A DNA stretch of 64,000 nt, from the NCBI GenBank assembly GCA_001767435.1, contig MEKT01000153.1, forward strand, positions 1 to 64,000, written 5' to 3'. This document shows, in pieces, positions 1 to 8,228 of this stretch (the stretch's first letter is position 1; every line of letters starts with the position of its first letter). The stretch is from Acidobacteria bacterium RIFCSPLOWO2_02_FULL_65_29. Its GTDB lineage: Bacteria > Acidobacteriota > Vicinamibacteria > Vicinamibacterales > CAVVIG01. The notes under the pieces were generated by a model that was not told where the DNA came from, ran no database searches, and saw only the letters and a list, made by a program, of their open reading frames with translations. The position numbers and the translations under genes are program-made.

Positions 1-794
1 AGGTCAACCAGTGCCGAAGGCGGCGTCAGGTCGCGACCGTACGAGCCGAGATGAACGCCCGTCAGAGCGATCTCCTTGAAACCGGCGGCCACGACACGTT
101 CGACCTCTCGAAGCACGTCGGCCACGGGCACGCTGCGCGGCGCACCGCGCGTGGTCGGGATGATGCAGTACGAGCACGGCTCTGCGCAGCCGGTCTGCAC
201 GCGAAGCGTGAACGCCGTGCGCCCGGCCACACCGGGCTCGATGGAGGCGCCGCAGCTTCCCCCGCCATCGCCGAAGCGCACGGCGGTCGTCTGACCCGCC
301 CCGAACCTGCCGGCGGGACTAAAGTCCCGCACTACATCGGACACATCCACCGCGCCCGCACGACCGGGGCCGGCGGGGCTCAAGACCCGCGCTGCATCGA
401 ACACGCTGCTTGGGGGACCAAAGTCCGGCGCTACGTCTGCGGCGTCAAGCCACGCCAACTCCGAGCCCCGAGCCCCCAGGCCCCACACGAGAGGCTTGTC
501 GCCGTTGGGCACCACGCGCACGACGTTCGGCAGATCGGCAACCTCCTCGGGCCTCCGCGTCGCGTAGCAGCCAGTGACGACGATGCGCGCGGACGGGTTG
601 GCGCGCGCAATCCGCCGAATCGTCTGGCGCGCGCCCTGGTCGGCGCTCGCCGTCACCGAACACGTGTTGACGACGACGAGATCGGCCTCGTAAGGGCGCA
701 CGGCCGACGCGCCGCGCGCGAGCAGCTCCTCCTCGATGCCGAGGGAGTCGGCCTGGTTCACACGACAGCCGAAGGTGATGACTGAGTACTTCAA
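1..794 (-). CDS. mtaB: tRNA t6A37 methylthiotransferase MtaB (3' part outside window)
   Basis: Radical-SAM enzyme that converts t6A37 to ms2t6A in tRNAs. It is not listed as an ORF because it starts with TTG; I read it by reverse-complementing the window start. The N-terminal methylthiotransferase domain begins KYSVITFGCRVNQADS and contains NTCSVTASADQ. The radical-SAM cluster motif is CAEPCSYC, followed by IALTGVHLGSYGRDL, which is typical of MtaB rather than MiaB or RimO. The TTG overlaps the purD stop as TTGA, so the two are probably translationally coupled. Between the two domains lies an unusual insert of roughly 60-70 residues, encoded partly by palindromic GGGACTTTAGTCCC-like DNA and heptamers. 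The C-terminal half, including the TRAM domain, lies beyond position 1. Confidence 0.9.
   Translation of the reverse strand, partial: MKYSVITFGCRVNQADSLGIEEELLARGASAVRPYEADLVVVNTCSVTASADQGARQTIRRIARANPSARIVVTGCYATRRPEEVADLPNVVRVVPNGDKPLVWGLGARGSELAWLDAADVAPDFGPPSSVFDAARVLSPAGPGRAGAVDVSDVVRDFSPAGRFGAGQTTAVRFGDGGGSCGASIEPGVAGRTAFTLRVQTGCAEPCSYCIIPTTRGAPRSVPVADVLREVERVVAAGFKEIALTGVHLGSYGRDLTPPSALVD
313..482. repeat. Palindromic repeat cluster and heptamers inside mtaB
   Basis: Three spaced near-palindromes, GCGGGACTAAAGTCCCGC (~315-332), GGGGCTCAAGACCCGC (~376-391) and GGGGACCAAAGTCC (~412-426), are each followed by CGCNCTACATC/CGCTGCATC-like text. Just after them are CGAGCCC/CGAGCCC/CCAGGCC heptamers (462-482). 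All lie in frame in the linker between the two mtaB domains. Confidence 0.75.
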
Positions 795-2167
795 TTTGAG
801 GATTTGAGGATTTGAGGATTTGAGGATTTGAGGATTTGAGGATTTGAGGATTTTGAGGATTTTGAGGATCTTGAGAGATCTGAGGATTGCAACGCCTTCC
901 GTCCGATGTCCCGCCGATACTGCATGCCGTCGAACGAGATCTGCGACACCCCGGCGTAGGCGCGCGTGATGGCTTCGGGAAAATCGGCGCCGCGCCCGAC
1001 GACGGTGAGCACCCGGCCGCCAGAGGTGACGATCCGGCCGTCACGTGTGGCGGTGCCGGCGTGCAGCACGTGGACCCCGGGAATCGACTCGGCCTGAGCG
1101 AGGCCGTCGATCAATTGGTCCGACTCGAAAGACTCCGGATACCCGCGCGAGGCGAGCACGACGCCCACGAGCTTCTCGGCCGACAATCGACAAGTCGTCT
1201 GCCGGAGATTGCCGGACGCAGCGGCCGCGAGCATGGGCAGAAACGGCTCGTCGATGAGCGGGAGAACGACCTGAGCTTCCGGATCGCCGAGCCGCACGTT
1301 GAACTCGATCACCTTCGGTCCAGACGAAGTGAGCATCAACCCGGCATAGAGAAACCCGCGAAACGGATGGCCCTCGGCCGCCAGACCCGCGATCACGGGC
1401 TCCACGATTTCGCGCATCACACGCGCGTGCAAGGCGGAATCGACCAGGGGGCTCGGCGCGAACGCGCCCATGCCGCCGGTGTTCGGGCCGAGGTCCTCGT
1501 CGAACATGCGCTTGTGATCCTGAGCCGTGCCGATCGGCAGCGCGCGCGCGCCGTCGCAGACGGCGAAAAACGACACTTCCGGCCCCGTCATGCATTCCTC
1601 GATCACGAGGCGCGCGCCGGCGCCGCCAAAACGGCGGTCCGTCATCGCCGCGGCGATCGCGTTTCCGGCCTCGAAGCGAGTCTGCGCAACGACGACACCT
1701 TTCCCAGCGGCCAGGCCGTCGGCCTTGAGGACTACGGGAAAGGCGAATTCACCCGATTCGATCGTCGCGAGCGCCTCGTCCGCTGAATCCGCGAGGCGAA
1801 ACCGCGCGCTCGGCACGTCGTGCCTCGCCATGAAGGCCTTCGCGAACGCCTTGCTCGATTCCAACCGAGCCGCCGCCGCCGTGGGCCCGAAAATCGCGAG
1901 CCCCGCAGCGACAAAGCGATCGACGATTCCGAAGCTGAGCGGGACCTCGGGGCCGACGATGGTGAGGTCGATCCGTTCGCGCGCGGCGAAGTCGGCCAGC
2001 GCCGACAGGCCGCCGGGGCGCGACACGTCGCCCGGAAGGAGACGCGCGAGAAGGGAAATGCCGGGGTTTCCTGGGGCGCACACGAGGTCCGAAAGACCGG
2101 GATCGGCGCGCAGCCGGCGCGCCAACGCGTGCTCTCTGGCGCCGCCGCCAATAACGAGAACTCTCAT
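791..2167 (-). CDS. purD: Phosphoribosylamine-glycine ligase (GAR synthetase)
   Basis: ATP-grasp ligase for the second step of de novo purine synthesis (phosphoribosylamine + glycine + ATP to GAR). The N-terminal Rossmann segment is MRVLVIGGGAREHALA. The ATP-grasp core includes VVLKADGLAAGKGVVVA and EFNVRLGDPEAQVVLPL, and all usual subdomains are present. The family normally ends near residue 425 (here ..GRKALQ). The remaining ~31 residues (SSDLSRSSKSSKSSNPQILKSSN...) are low-complexity translation of an 8-9 nt tandem DNA repeat, which also supplies the stop codon. That tail is very unlikely to be functional. It overlaps mtaB by 4 nt (TTGA). Confidence 0.96.
   Translation of the reverse strand: MRVLVIGGGAREHALARRLRADPGLSDLVCAPGNPGISLLARLLPGDVSRPGGLSALADFAARERIDLTIVGPEVPLSFGIVDRFVAAGLAIFGPTAAAARLESSKAFAKAFMARHDVPSARFRLADSADEALATIESGEFAFPVVLKADGLAAGKGVVVAQTRFEAGNAIAAAMTDRRFGGAGARLVIEECMTGPEVSFFAVCDGARALPIGTAQDHKRMFDEDLGPNTGGMGAFAPSPLVDSALHARVMREIVEPVIAGLAAEGHPFRGFLYAGLMLTSSGPKVIEFNVRLGDPEAQVVLPLIDEPFLPMLAAAASGNLRQTTCRLSAEKLVGVVLASRGYPESFESDQLIDGLAQAESIPGVHVLHAGTATRDGRIVTSGGRVLTVVGRGADFPEAITRAYAGVSQISFDGMQYRRDIGRKALQSSDLSRSSKSSKSSNPQILKSSNPQILKSSN
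793..887. repeat. Octamer/nonamer tandem repeat (GATTTGAG)n at the purD 3' end
   Basis: About seven consecutive copies of an 8-nt unit (GATTTGAG) grade into 9-nt copies (GATTTTGAG) and then degenerate units. The array encodes the extra purD tail and contains the purD stop and the mtaB TTG start. A related array follows the mutase gene near 25.1 kb. Confidence 0.95.
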
Positions 2168-2230
2168 ATGGAGAACGAGTTAGGAGGCACAGCCGGGCTG
2201 TAGACCGGCGCGGGCAACCGGACTATTTCG

Positions 2231-2260
2231 TTGACCTCGGCGGAGGTTTACACCTAGAAT
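2231..2260 (+). promoter_or_regulatory. Sigma-70-type promoter of rpsU
   Basis: TTGACC (2231-2236) and TAGAAT (2255-2260) are separated by 18 nt in the purD/rpsU divergent gap. The predicted start near 2267 leaves a leader of about 75 nt. This is one of the best hexamer matches in the window. Confidence 0.65.
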
Positions 2261-2341
2261 CCGCGTTTACTCGTGTTAGCCTAGCACGTCGAGTGATACA
2301 ACACGTCGTACGATACCGAGCCACCCGTGAAAGGGGTGTGA

Positions 2342-2545
2342 TTGTCAGTGGCAGAGGTGAAGATCCAGGAGGGCGAATCGATCGAAAGCGCGCTCCGGCG
2401 GTTCAAGCGGAAGGTGCAGCAGGAAGACATCATCAAGGACATCAAGAAGCACTCCTTCTATTTGAAACCCGGCGATAAACGTCGGGCCAAGCAAGCGTTG
2501 GCGCGCAAGCGAAATAGAAAAAAGCTCAGGCGCGAGCTGGAGTAA
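2342..2545 (+). CDS. rpsU: 30S ribosomal protein S21
   Basis: Small basic protein of the 30S platform. The sequence has the family hallmarks: VKIQEGESIESALRRFKRKVQQEDIIKDIKKHSFYLKPGDKRRAKQALARKRNRKKLRREL. At 67 residues it matches normal S21 length. The start is TTG at 2342, with GAAAGGGG about 6 nt upstream; GTG at 2348 is an alternative giving VAEVKIQEG. It stands under its own predicted promoter and precedes a zinc-ribbon gene 71 bp downstream. Confidence 0.96.
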   Translation: MSVAEVKIQEGESIESALRRFKRKVQQEDIIKDIKKHSFYLKPGDKRRAKQALARKRNRKKLRRELE

Positions 2546-2616
2546 CGTCGTTTCAGGAGCAGACGATCGGCACGTCGCGACAGGCGACCCAGGCCGGGGG
2601 GACGAGGTAGCGACCC

Positions 2617-2925
2617 ATGGAGTTCCAAGACAGGATCCTCAGCTGCGTGGACTGCGGTGCGGAGTTCGTCTGGACGGCGGGAGAACAGCAGTTTTTCGCT
2701 GACAAGAACTTCAAGAACGAGCCGAAACGCTGCAAGGCCTGCAAGGCCAAGCGGTCCGCGCGGCCCGCAGGCGCCTCGGGGCCCCGGGAACGCGTGGAAA
2801 CCGTCACCATGTGTTCGGCCTGCGGCAAGGAAACGACCGTGCCGTTCAAGCCGACGCAGGGGCGCCCAGTCTTCTGTAAGGAATGCTTCCAGTCCCGGAA
2901 GTTCGCCGGGGCGGGAGGCGCCTAG
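2617..2925 (+). CDS. Zinc-ribbon protein with two treble-clef-type modules
   Basis: A 102-residue protein with an N-terminal ribbon (CVDCGAEFVWTAGEQQFFADKNFKNEPKRCKAC, residues ~8-40) and a C-terminal ribbon (CSACGKETTVPFKPTQGRPVFCKECF, ~67-93), joined by an Arg/Ala-rich linker. These resemble the zf-trcl and CxxC_CXXC_SSSS families often found together in small cytosolic proteins of unknown role. Each module supplies four Cys for one Zn. No enzymatic domain is present. Nucleic-acid binding would be a guess based on the basic linker. Confidence 0.85.
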   Translation: MEFQDRILSCVDCGAEFVWTAGEQQFFADKNFKNEPKRCKACKAKRSARPAGASGPRERVETVTMCSACGKETTVPFKPTQGRPVFCKECFQSRKFAGAGGA

Positions 2926-3046
2926 TTCTCCTGTCGGGAGGGCTGTCGATCGCTCGAGTCGAAAATCAGGCGCGCGGCGGGAGAGCCTTCGGTCGCGCGC
3001 CTGGTGTGTTAAGCTCACGCGCACGCATTTATCGGGAGCGGAGTCC

Positions 3047-3400
3047 ATGCAAATCTCGGAACGAGCCGTCGGCGACGTGGTCGTGCTTGATGTGAAGGGA
3101 CGGATCACCCTCGGCGATGGCGACGAGGTGCTGAAAGACAAAGTGAACGCCGTCGTCACCGCAGGGAAGAAGAAGATTCTCCTGAACCTCGCCGATGTGC
3201 CCTACGTCGATAGCGCGGGTCTTGGCGAAATCGTGCGCACGTACACGACGGTGAGCCGGCAGGGCGGCAGCCTCAAGCTGCTCAACCTGACCAAGCGCAT
3301 TTCGGATCTCCTGGCGATTACGAAGCTGTTGACCGTCTTCGAGACGTTCGACTCGGAGCCCGAGGCGGTCAAGAGCTTCTCGGCATCGGCCAAGGTCTGA
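3047..3400 (+). CDS. STAS-domain anti-sigma factor antagonist
   Basis: A 117-residue single STAS domain of the SpoIIAA/RsbV type. It binds an anti-sigma kinase and is switched off by Ser phosphorylation. The phosphorylation motif is YVDSAGLGEIV (Ser about residue 55), preceded by the typical VVVLDVKGRITLGDG strand-turn. I chose ATG 3047 because GGAG precedes it (gggagcggagtcc) and the domain begins directly after it; the longer ORF-track version reads through another gene's frame. No anti-sigma kinase or sigma factor lies nearby, so its partner is elsewhere. Confidence 0.93.
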   Translation: MQISERAVGDVVVLDVKGRITLGDGDEVLKDKVNAVVTAGKKKILLNLADVPYVDSAGLGEIVRTYTTVSRQGGSLKLLNLTKRISDLLAITKLLTVFETFDSEPEAVKSFSASAKV

Positions 3401-3425
3401 CGAACCACACGTCACCCCGCGCTTG

Positions 3426-4415
3426 ATGGCGCGCAGCAACTTTCCGAATCTCGCCGTTCCCGGCACTCCGGTGGACGGCGCCAAGGGCGCCGCCGCCGTG
3501 GACGCCGCACCCAGGGTATCGGGACGCCGTCCGCTCGTGGTCAATCTACTCATCTCGCTCCGACCGAGCCAGTGGACCAAGAACCTCCTCGTGTTTGCAG
3601 CGCTGGTGTTCGCGGTCAAGCTCTTCGACCCACCGTCGGTCGTCGCCGCGGTCGAGGCATTCGCCATCTTCTGTGTGCTGTCGGGGGTGGTGTACCTCGT
3701 CAACGACGTCGCGGACCGCGAATCCGATCGGCGTCATCCGACGAAGCGACATCGACCCATTGCCTCCGGCGCGCTGCCAATCGGCACGGCCGCTTCGGCC
3801 GCAGCGGTGCTGGCGGGAGCGAGCCTCGCGGCGGCTTTCTGGCTCAACTGGCGCTTCGGGGCGGTGGCCATCGCGTATCTGTTGCTTCAAGCGCTGTACT
3901 CGGGGCTCCTCAAGCACATCGTGATTGTCGATGTCCTGACGCTCGCGACCGGCTTTGTCCTCAGGGCCGTCGCCGGCGCCGTGGCGATCGACGTGGTCGT
4001 CAGCCCCTGGCTCTTCGTGTGCACGATTCTGGCGGCCCTGTTCATGGCGCTCGCCAAGCGGCGGCACGAGCTGGTGTTGCTCGGGGACGGCGCGGTCAGC
4101 CACCGGCCGATTCTCGGCGAGTACACGCCGTACCTGCTCGACCAGATGATCGTCGTGGTCGCCGCGTCGACGCTGATTGCGTATGCGTTCTATACGATGA
4201 GCGCGGAAACGGTGGCGAAGTTCGGCACCGAATGGCTGGGATTGACGATCCCGTTTCCGTTGTACGGCATTTTCCGGTACCTGTACCTCGTACACCAGCG
4301 CGAGGGCGGCGGAAGCCCGTCGGATCTCCTGCTGAACGACCGCCCGCTGCTCGCGTGCATCGTCTTGTGGACGGCGACGGCGGTGTTGATCATCTATGGG
4401 CCGTGGACACGTTAG
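3426..4415 (+). CDS. UbiA-family prenyltransferase, probable decaprenyl-phosphate phosphoribosyltransferase
   Basis: Polytopic (about 8-9 TM) prenyltransferase. SLRPSQWTKNLLVFAALVFA followed by the Asp-rich motif NDVADRESDRRHPTKRHRPIASG matches the branch that transfers phosphoribose to polyprenyl phosphate (Rv3806c-like), rather than quinone or heme prenyltransferases. A second Asp motif lies at IVDVLTLATGFVLRAVAGA. The product would feed arabinose- or ribose-type sugars to envelope glycans, which fits the glycosyltransferase operon just downstream. ATG 3426 is preferred over the TTG at 3423. Substrate assignment is by motif resemblance only. Confidence 0.82.
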   Translation: MARSNFPNLAVPGTPVDGAKGAAAVDAAPRVSGRRPLVVNLLISLRPSQWTKNLLVFAALVFAVKLFDPPSVVAAVEAFAIFCVLSGVVYLVNDVADRESDRRHPTKRHRPIASGALPIGTAASAAAVLAGASLAAAFWLNWRFGAVAIAYLLLQALYSGLLKHIVIVDVLTLATGFVLRAVAGAVAIDVVVSPWLFVCTILAALFMALAKRRHELVLLGDGAVSHRPILGEYTPYLLDQMIVVVAASTLIAYAFYTMSAETVAKFGTEWLGLTIPFPLYGIFRYLYLVHQREGGGSPSDLLLNDRPLLACIVLWTATAVLIIYGPWTR

Positions 4416-4443
4416 CGCAGTGGACGCTGGAGGAAGCGGCCTT

Positions 4444-4520
4444 CAGCTATCAGCTGTCAGCTATCAGCCGGCCCGGAAACGTGGCAAGCTGAGAAGCGAA
4501 CGCTGAGAGCTGAAAGCTGC
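4444..4520. repeat. Inverted heptamer repeat between UbiA-like gene and glycan operon
   Basis: The left arm has units CAGCTAT/CAGCTGT/CAGCTAT/CAGCCGG (4444-4471). The right arm has AAGCTGA/GAAGCGA/ACGCTGA/GAGCTGA/AAGCTGC (4486-4520). The arms are roughly reverse complementary, so the transcript can form a long imperfect hairpin ending 2 nt before the next ATG. Confidence 0.88.
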
Positions 4521-4522
4521 AT

Positions 4523-5599
4523 ATGCCCGATTTCAACGTGCGCTCCGACTCGGTCAACGTCGAGCAAGTCATGGACGAGATCCGCGCGCGCATCCGGGAG
4601 AAGCGCGGCGTGGACTATACCGAGCAGCAGATTCGGGAGATGGCCGCTGTCAAGCTCGAGAAGTTTCTCGATCCCCGGGGCGTCCGGTCGGACCTGCTGG
4701 AGCAGTTTCGCAAGGCGCAGCCCGCGTACACGCCGCCCGATCTCCCCAATTATGCGTTCGAGGACCAGACGCTGTACGACTCCACGCGCGGGCCTTTGCG
4801 CTGGATGCGGGGACTGCTCAACCCGATTCTGAAGCTGTTCTTCAACCCGAACCCGCTGATTCAGGCGCTGAACATCCAGTCGCGGCTGAACACGATGTAC
4901 GGGGAGCGCGAAGCGCGCCGCGAGGCGACGCGGAGGGCCTTCGATCAGCTGCAGTACGAGTTGATGCACAACCTGGTCATCGAGACCACGCGAATGAGCC
5001 TCGAGGTGAAGAACCTGAAGATGCGTGTCGAATCACTGGCGAGCCGGCTCGAATTCAACGAACGCCGCGCCCGCGCGCTCGAAAGCGTCGTGGTCTACAA
5101 GCCCTCGAGCGAAGACCGTGCGCAAACGGCGGCGCAGGCGGCGCCAGCGTATCGAGAGGCGCCCAGTCGGCCGCCTTACGTCCCCGCACCGTCGAGCACC
5201 AGGGGGGGGACGGGGGTAGGGACGGGAGTCGACTCCCGTCCCCCAGCGTCGGCCCCAGCATCGGGTCCCAGTTTCCAGGGTCAGACGCCGGCTGCACCGG
5301 CTTCGCAGGGCGGCGCGCCAGGGTCGGCGGAAGGGCCCGGCCAGCGCAGCCGCCGGCGGCGTCGACGCCGCGGCCGGCGCGGCGGCGGGCCGGTTGCCGC
5401 TGTGATGTCTCAACCAGGCGGCGCACCCGCGCCTCCAGTGCCCGCGGCTGAATCTGCACAGATGGAACCTGGGTCTGGCCAGCCGTCCGCGCCGGCCAGC
5501 CCAGACCAGGGCTTGTTGGCCGCCCCCGCGCCGGCAGGCACAGACCAGGGGGCGTTGGCTCCCACGCCCACCGACCCCTCGTCCGGCCCGGACCAGTGA
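4523..5599 (+). CDS. Coiled-coil protein heading the glycosyltransferase operon, unknown function
   Basis: A 358-residue soluble protein. Residues 1-60 carry NVEQVMDEIRARIREKRGVDYTEQQIREMAAVKLEKFLD, a helical module I associate with the N-termini of some methyltransferases and glycosyltransferases in polysaccharide loci. A hydrophobic stretch (RGLLNPILKLFFNPNPLIQAL) and a coiled coil (~140-195) follow. The C-terminal half is Pro/Ala-rich and disordered with a basic knot (RSRRRRRRRGRRGGG). No catalytic motif is visible. Its stop overlaps the next gene as GTGA, so it belongs to the operon and may scaffold the glycosyltransferases. Confidence 0.7.
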   Translation: MPDFNVRSDSVNVEQVMDEIRARIREKRGVDYTEQQIREMAAVKLEKFLDPRGVRSDLLEQFRKAQPAYTPPDLPNYAFEDQTLYDSTRGPLRWMRGLLNPILKLFFNPNPLIQALNIQSRLNTMYGEREARREATRRAFDQLQYELMHNLVIETTRMSLEVKNLKMRVESLASRLEFNERRARALESVVVYKPSSEDRAQTAAQAAPAYREAPSRPPYVPAPSSTRGGTGVGTGVDSRPPASAPASGPSFQGQTPAAPASQGGAPGSAEGPGQRSRRRRRRRGRRGGGPVAAVMSQPGGAPAPPVPAAESAQMEPGSGQPSAPASPDQGLLAAPAPAGTDQGALAPTPTDPSSGPDQ

Positions 5600-7038
5600 A
5601 GCTCGCCGTCGTCGTCCAGCGCTACGGGCAGGCGATCAACGGCGGCGCCGAGCTGCACGCGCGCTACATCGCCGAGCACCTCTCGCGTCACGCGGAGGTT
5701 GAAGTCCTCACGACGTGCGCGACGGACTACGTGACGTGGAGAAACGAGCTGGCTGCCGGCGTGGAGCCGACGGGCGGCGTCTCAGTGCGCCGGTTCCCGG
5801 TCTCGCACGAGCGCGATCCGCTGGTGTTTGGAAAACGCTCGGAGCGCGTGTTCGGCGAGCGTCATTCGCTCGGCGAAGAGCTCGACTGGCTCGACGCCGA
5901 AGGACCGACGTGTCCGGCGCTCATTGCTCACCTCGAAAGACACGCGCGCGAGTTCGACTTCTGCATTTTCTTCAGCTATCGGTATTACCAGTCGTATCAC
6001 GGCGTGCACGCCGCCAGCTCGCGCGCCGTGCTCGTGCCGACCGCCGAGCGGGATGCGGCCATCGGTCTGTCGATCTTCAAGCCCGTGTTCAGGGGCGTTC
6101 GGGCGCTGATGTACAACTCGCCCGAGGAACGGGCGATGATTCAGGCGGTCGCCGGCAACCGCGATGTGCCTGGCGTCGTTGTCGGCATTGGATCCGATGT
6201 GCCACAAAATCCGCAGCCGGGGCGTTTCCGCCAGAAATTCGACGTGCGTGGACCGTTTGCGGTGTATGTGGGCCGCGTCGATGAGAACAAAGGCTGCAAC
6301 GAGCTGTTTGCTTTTTTTCAGGCCTACCTCAGGGATGCGCCGGGCCGCCTCTCACTCGTGCTCATCGGCAACTCGCTCCTGCCCGTTCCGAGCCACCCGC
6401 GCATCCGCCACCTCGGCTTCCTGGAGGATGCCGACAAATTCGACGCCATGGCGGCGGCCGATCTCCTCATCATGCCGTCGTATTTCGAGAGCCTGTCCAT
6501 GGTGGCGCTCGAAGCGTGGGCGCTCGGCAAACCCGTGCTCGCCAACGGCCGGTGCGACGTGCTGAAGGGCCAGTGCATCCGGAGCAACGGCGGGCTGTAC
6601 TACGAGGGCTCCGACGAATTCACGGCGACGCTCGGCGCCATCGAGCGGAACCGGTGGCTGAGCGCCACACTCGGACGCAACGGCCGGCAGTTCTACCGTG
6701 ACGAGTACGACTGGCCGGTCGTCGAGCGGAAGTACCTGGACATGCTCGAACGGCTGTCGAAGGAGCCCGCGCCGCGTGTGGTGGATCCGGTCCCGGGCTG
6801 GCGCGATCGGCGGCGGCAGGATTGCCCGCCCGGCTCCGAGGTGATGGCGGCGCTGCCGGCCGGTCCAGTGGTCCAGGTCGAGGCCACTCCGGCGCGTCCG
6901 CGCCCGCAGCCGGCCGCAGCCCCGCTGCCCTCCCGAAATGCACCACCGAATCGAGGACGCTCCTGGGGCTCCCAGAACCGGCCGCACGACGGTCGCCGGG
7001 CCGGCGGCGGCGGATCGTCACGGACGGGCGGCCGGTGA
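5596..7038 (+). CDS. GT4-family glycosyltransferase (type A, first copy)
   Basis: GT-B fold retaining glycosyltransferase. Its N-terminal acceptor domain is VVVQRYGQAINGGAELHARYIAEHLS...VLTTCATDYVTWRNE, and the donor-domain signature is FAVYVGRVDENKGCNELF then PSYFESLSMVALEAWALGKPVL (E-x7-E nucleotide-sugar site). The GTG start overlaps the upstream stop by 4 nt. The last ~65 residues are Pro/Arg/Gly-rich and disordered. It is clearly paralogous to the gene at 9310 (QRYG..GG.E, LTTCA.DYVTW.NE). Donor and acceptor are unknown; cytoplasmic synthesis of an envelope polysaccharide is inferred. Confidence 0.9.
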   Translation: MKLAVVVQRYGQAINGGAELHARYIAEHLSRHAEVEVLTTCATDYVTWRNELAAGVEPTGGVSVRRFPVSHERDPLVFGKRSERVFGERHSLGEELDWLDAEGPTCPALIAHLERHAREFDFCIFFSYRYYQSYHGVHAASSRAVLVPTAERDAAIGLSIFKPVFRGVRALMYNSPEERAMIQAVAGNRDVPGVVVGIGSDVPQNPQPGRFRQKFDVRGPFAVYVGRVDENKGCNELFAFFQAYLRDAPGRLSLVLIGNSLLPVPSHPRIRHLGFLEDADKFDAMAAADLLIMPSYFESLSMVALEAWALGKPVLANGRCDVLKGQCIRSNGGLYYEGSDEFTATLGAIERNRWLSATLGRNGRQFYRDEYDWPVVERKYLDMLERLSKEPAPRVVDPVPGWRDRRRQDCPPGSEVMAALPAGPVVQVEATPARPRPQPAAAPLPSRNAPPNRGRSWGSQNRPHDGRRAGGGGSSRTGGR

Positions 7039-8228
7039 TGGCGCGGACGGTTCACCAGGTGCTCGCCACGCTCGGCTATGGCGATGCGATTGGGCACGAA
7101 GTGCTGGGCATCCAGCGCGCGCTTCGTCAGGCCGGTTACGAATCCGACATCTTCGTCGAGACGGCCGACCCGCGGCTCGAGCCGTTGACGCGCGACTACC
7201 GCGAGCTGGTCGACGCGAGCCATCCCGATCACCTGCTGCTGCACCATTTCTCGATCGGCTCGAGAGCGTCGCGAACCGCTTTCGCGGTGCCCGATCGGAT
7301 GGCGCTCATCTACCACAACATCACGCCTCCGGAGTACTTCGTCGGCGTGCATCGCACACTCGCGCGCCAGTGCTTTCGGGGCCGCCGGGAGCTCAAGGCG
7401 TACGTGGATCGCTGCGACCTGGCCCTCGGCGATTCGGAGTTCAACCGCCAGGATCTCGAGGCGCTGGGGTTTCCGCGCACCGACGTGCTACCGGTCGTTC
7501 CAGACTTCTCGCATCTGGACGGCGAGCCAGACGACTTCATCGCCCGCCAGTTCGATGACGAGTGGACCAACGTCCTCTTTGTGGGCCGGGTCATCGCGAA
7601 CAAGAAAATCGAGGATCTGATTCGCTATTTCCACGCGTATCACACCAGGTGCAATCCGCGGTCCCGTCTGCTCATCGTGGGGGTCTTCAGCCTCTTCGAG
7701 CGGTATCTCGCCGGGCTCAACCACCTGGTCGAGGAGCTCGGCACCGGCCACATCCACTTCGTCGGCCACGTCTCGAACGCCGAGCTCGTGGCCTACTACG
7801 AGGTCGCCGACCTGTTCCTCTGCGCGAGCGAGCACGAAGGGTTCTGCGTCCCGCTGGTGGAGGCGTTCTACAAGCAGGTGCCCGTGCTCGCGTATGCGGC
7901 GACAGCCGTGCCGGCGACGATGGATGGCGCCGGCGTGCTGTTCACCGAGCAGGATCCAGATTCCGTGGCCAGGCTGATGGACGCCATCCTCTCGGACTCG
8001 CCGCTGCAGGATGCCATCGTCGACCGGCAGCTGGAGGCCGTCCGGCGGCTTCAGGCCAGAGACTTTTCCGGCATGCTCTTGGGGTTCGTGGAACGCATTC
8101 TGAACCTACCGCGCGCGGACGGACCGAAGGTCGCCTTCGATTTCTGGCCGCAGTTCGATGCGGCGCAGGAGCTGGAGGAATTGCGCCTGGTGCGACCGTC
8201 GGCCTACAAAGGGTTGCCGGAGCGATGA
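7038..8228 (+). CDS. GT4-family glycosyltransferase (type B, first copy)
   Basis: A 396-residue GT-B enzyme. N-terminal motifs are TLGYGDAIGHEVLGIQRAL and LIYHNITPPEYF; the linker is LALGDSEFNRQDLEALGF. The donor domain has NVLFVGRVIANKKIEDLIRYF and LCASEHEGFCVPLVEAF (E-x7-E). The ORF track shows a longer frame, but ATG 7038, overlapping the preceding stop as TGATG, is the natural coupled start and matches the family N-terminus. It is a close paralogue of the next gene (LALG.S.FNR..LE..GF, SEHEGFC.PL.EA). Confidence 0.9.
   Translation: MARTVHQVLATLGYGDAIGHEVLGIQRALRQAGYESDIFVETADPRLEPLTRDYRELVDASHPDHLLLHHFSIGSRASRTAFAVPDRMALIYHNITPPEYFVGVHRTLARQCFRGRRELKAYVDRCDLALGDSEFNRQDLEALGFPRTDVLPVVPDFSHLDGEPDDFIARQFDDEWTNVLFVGRVIANKKIEDLIRYFHAYHTRCNPRSRLLIVGVFSLFERYLAGLNHLVEELGTGHIHFVGHVSNAELVAYYEVADLFLCASEHEGFCVPLVEAFYKQVPVLAYAATAVPATMDGAGVLFTEQDPDSVARLMDAILSDSPLQDAIVDRQLEAVRRLQARDFSGMLLGFVERILNLPRADGPKVAFDFWPQFDAAQELEELRLVRPSAYKGLPER

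Noticed and set aside
51-785. Plus-strand 244-residue ORF at the window start
   Set aside because: It is the antisense of mtaB, which has clear radical-SAM motifs on the other strand.
2168-2341. Possible tRNA or small RNA in intergenic gaps
   Set aside because: I looked for T-loop GTTCRANNC and acceptor pairing in the larger gaps and found none; the rpsU leader shows no clear riboswitch or r-protein site.
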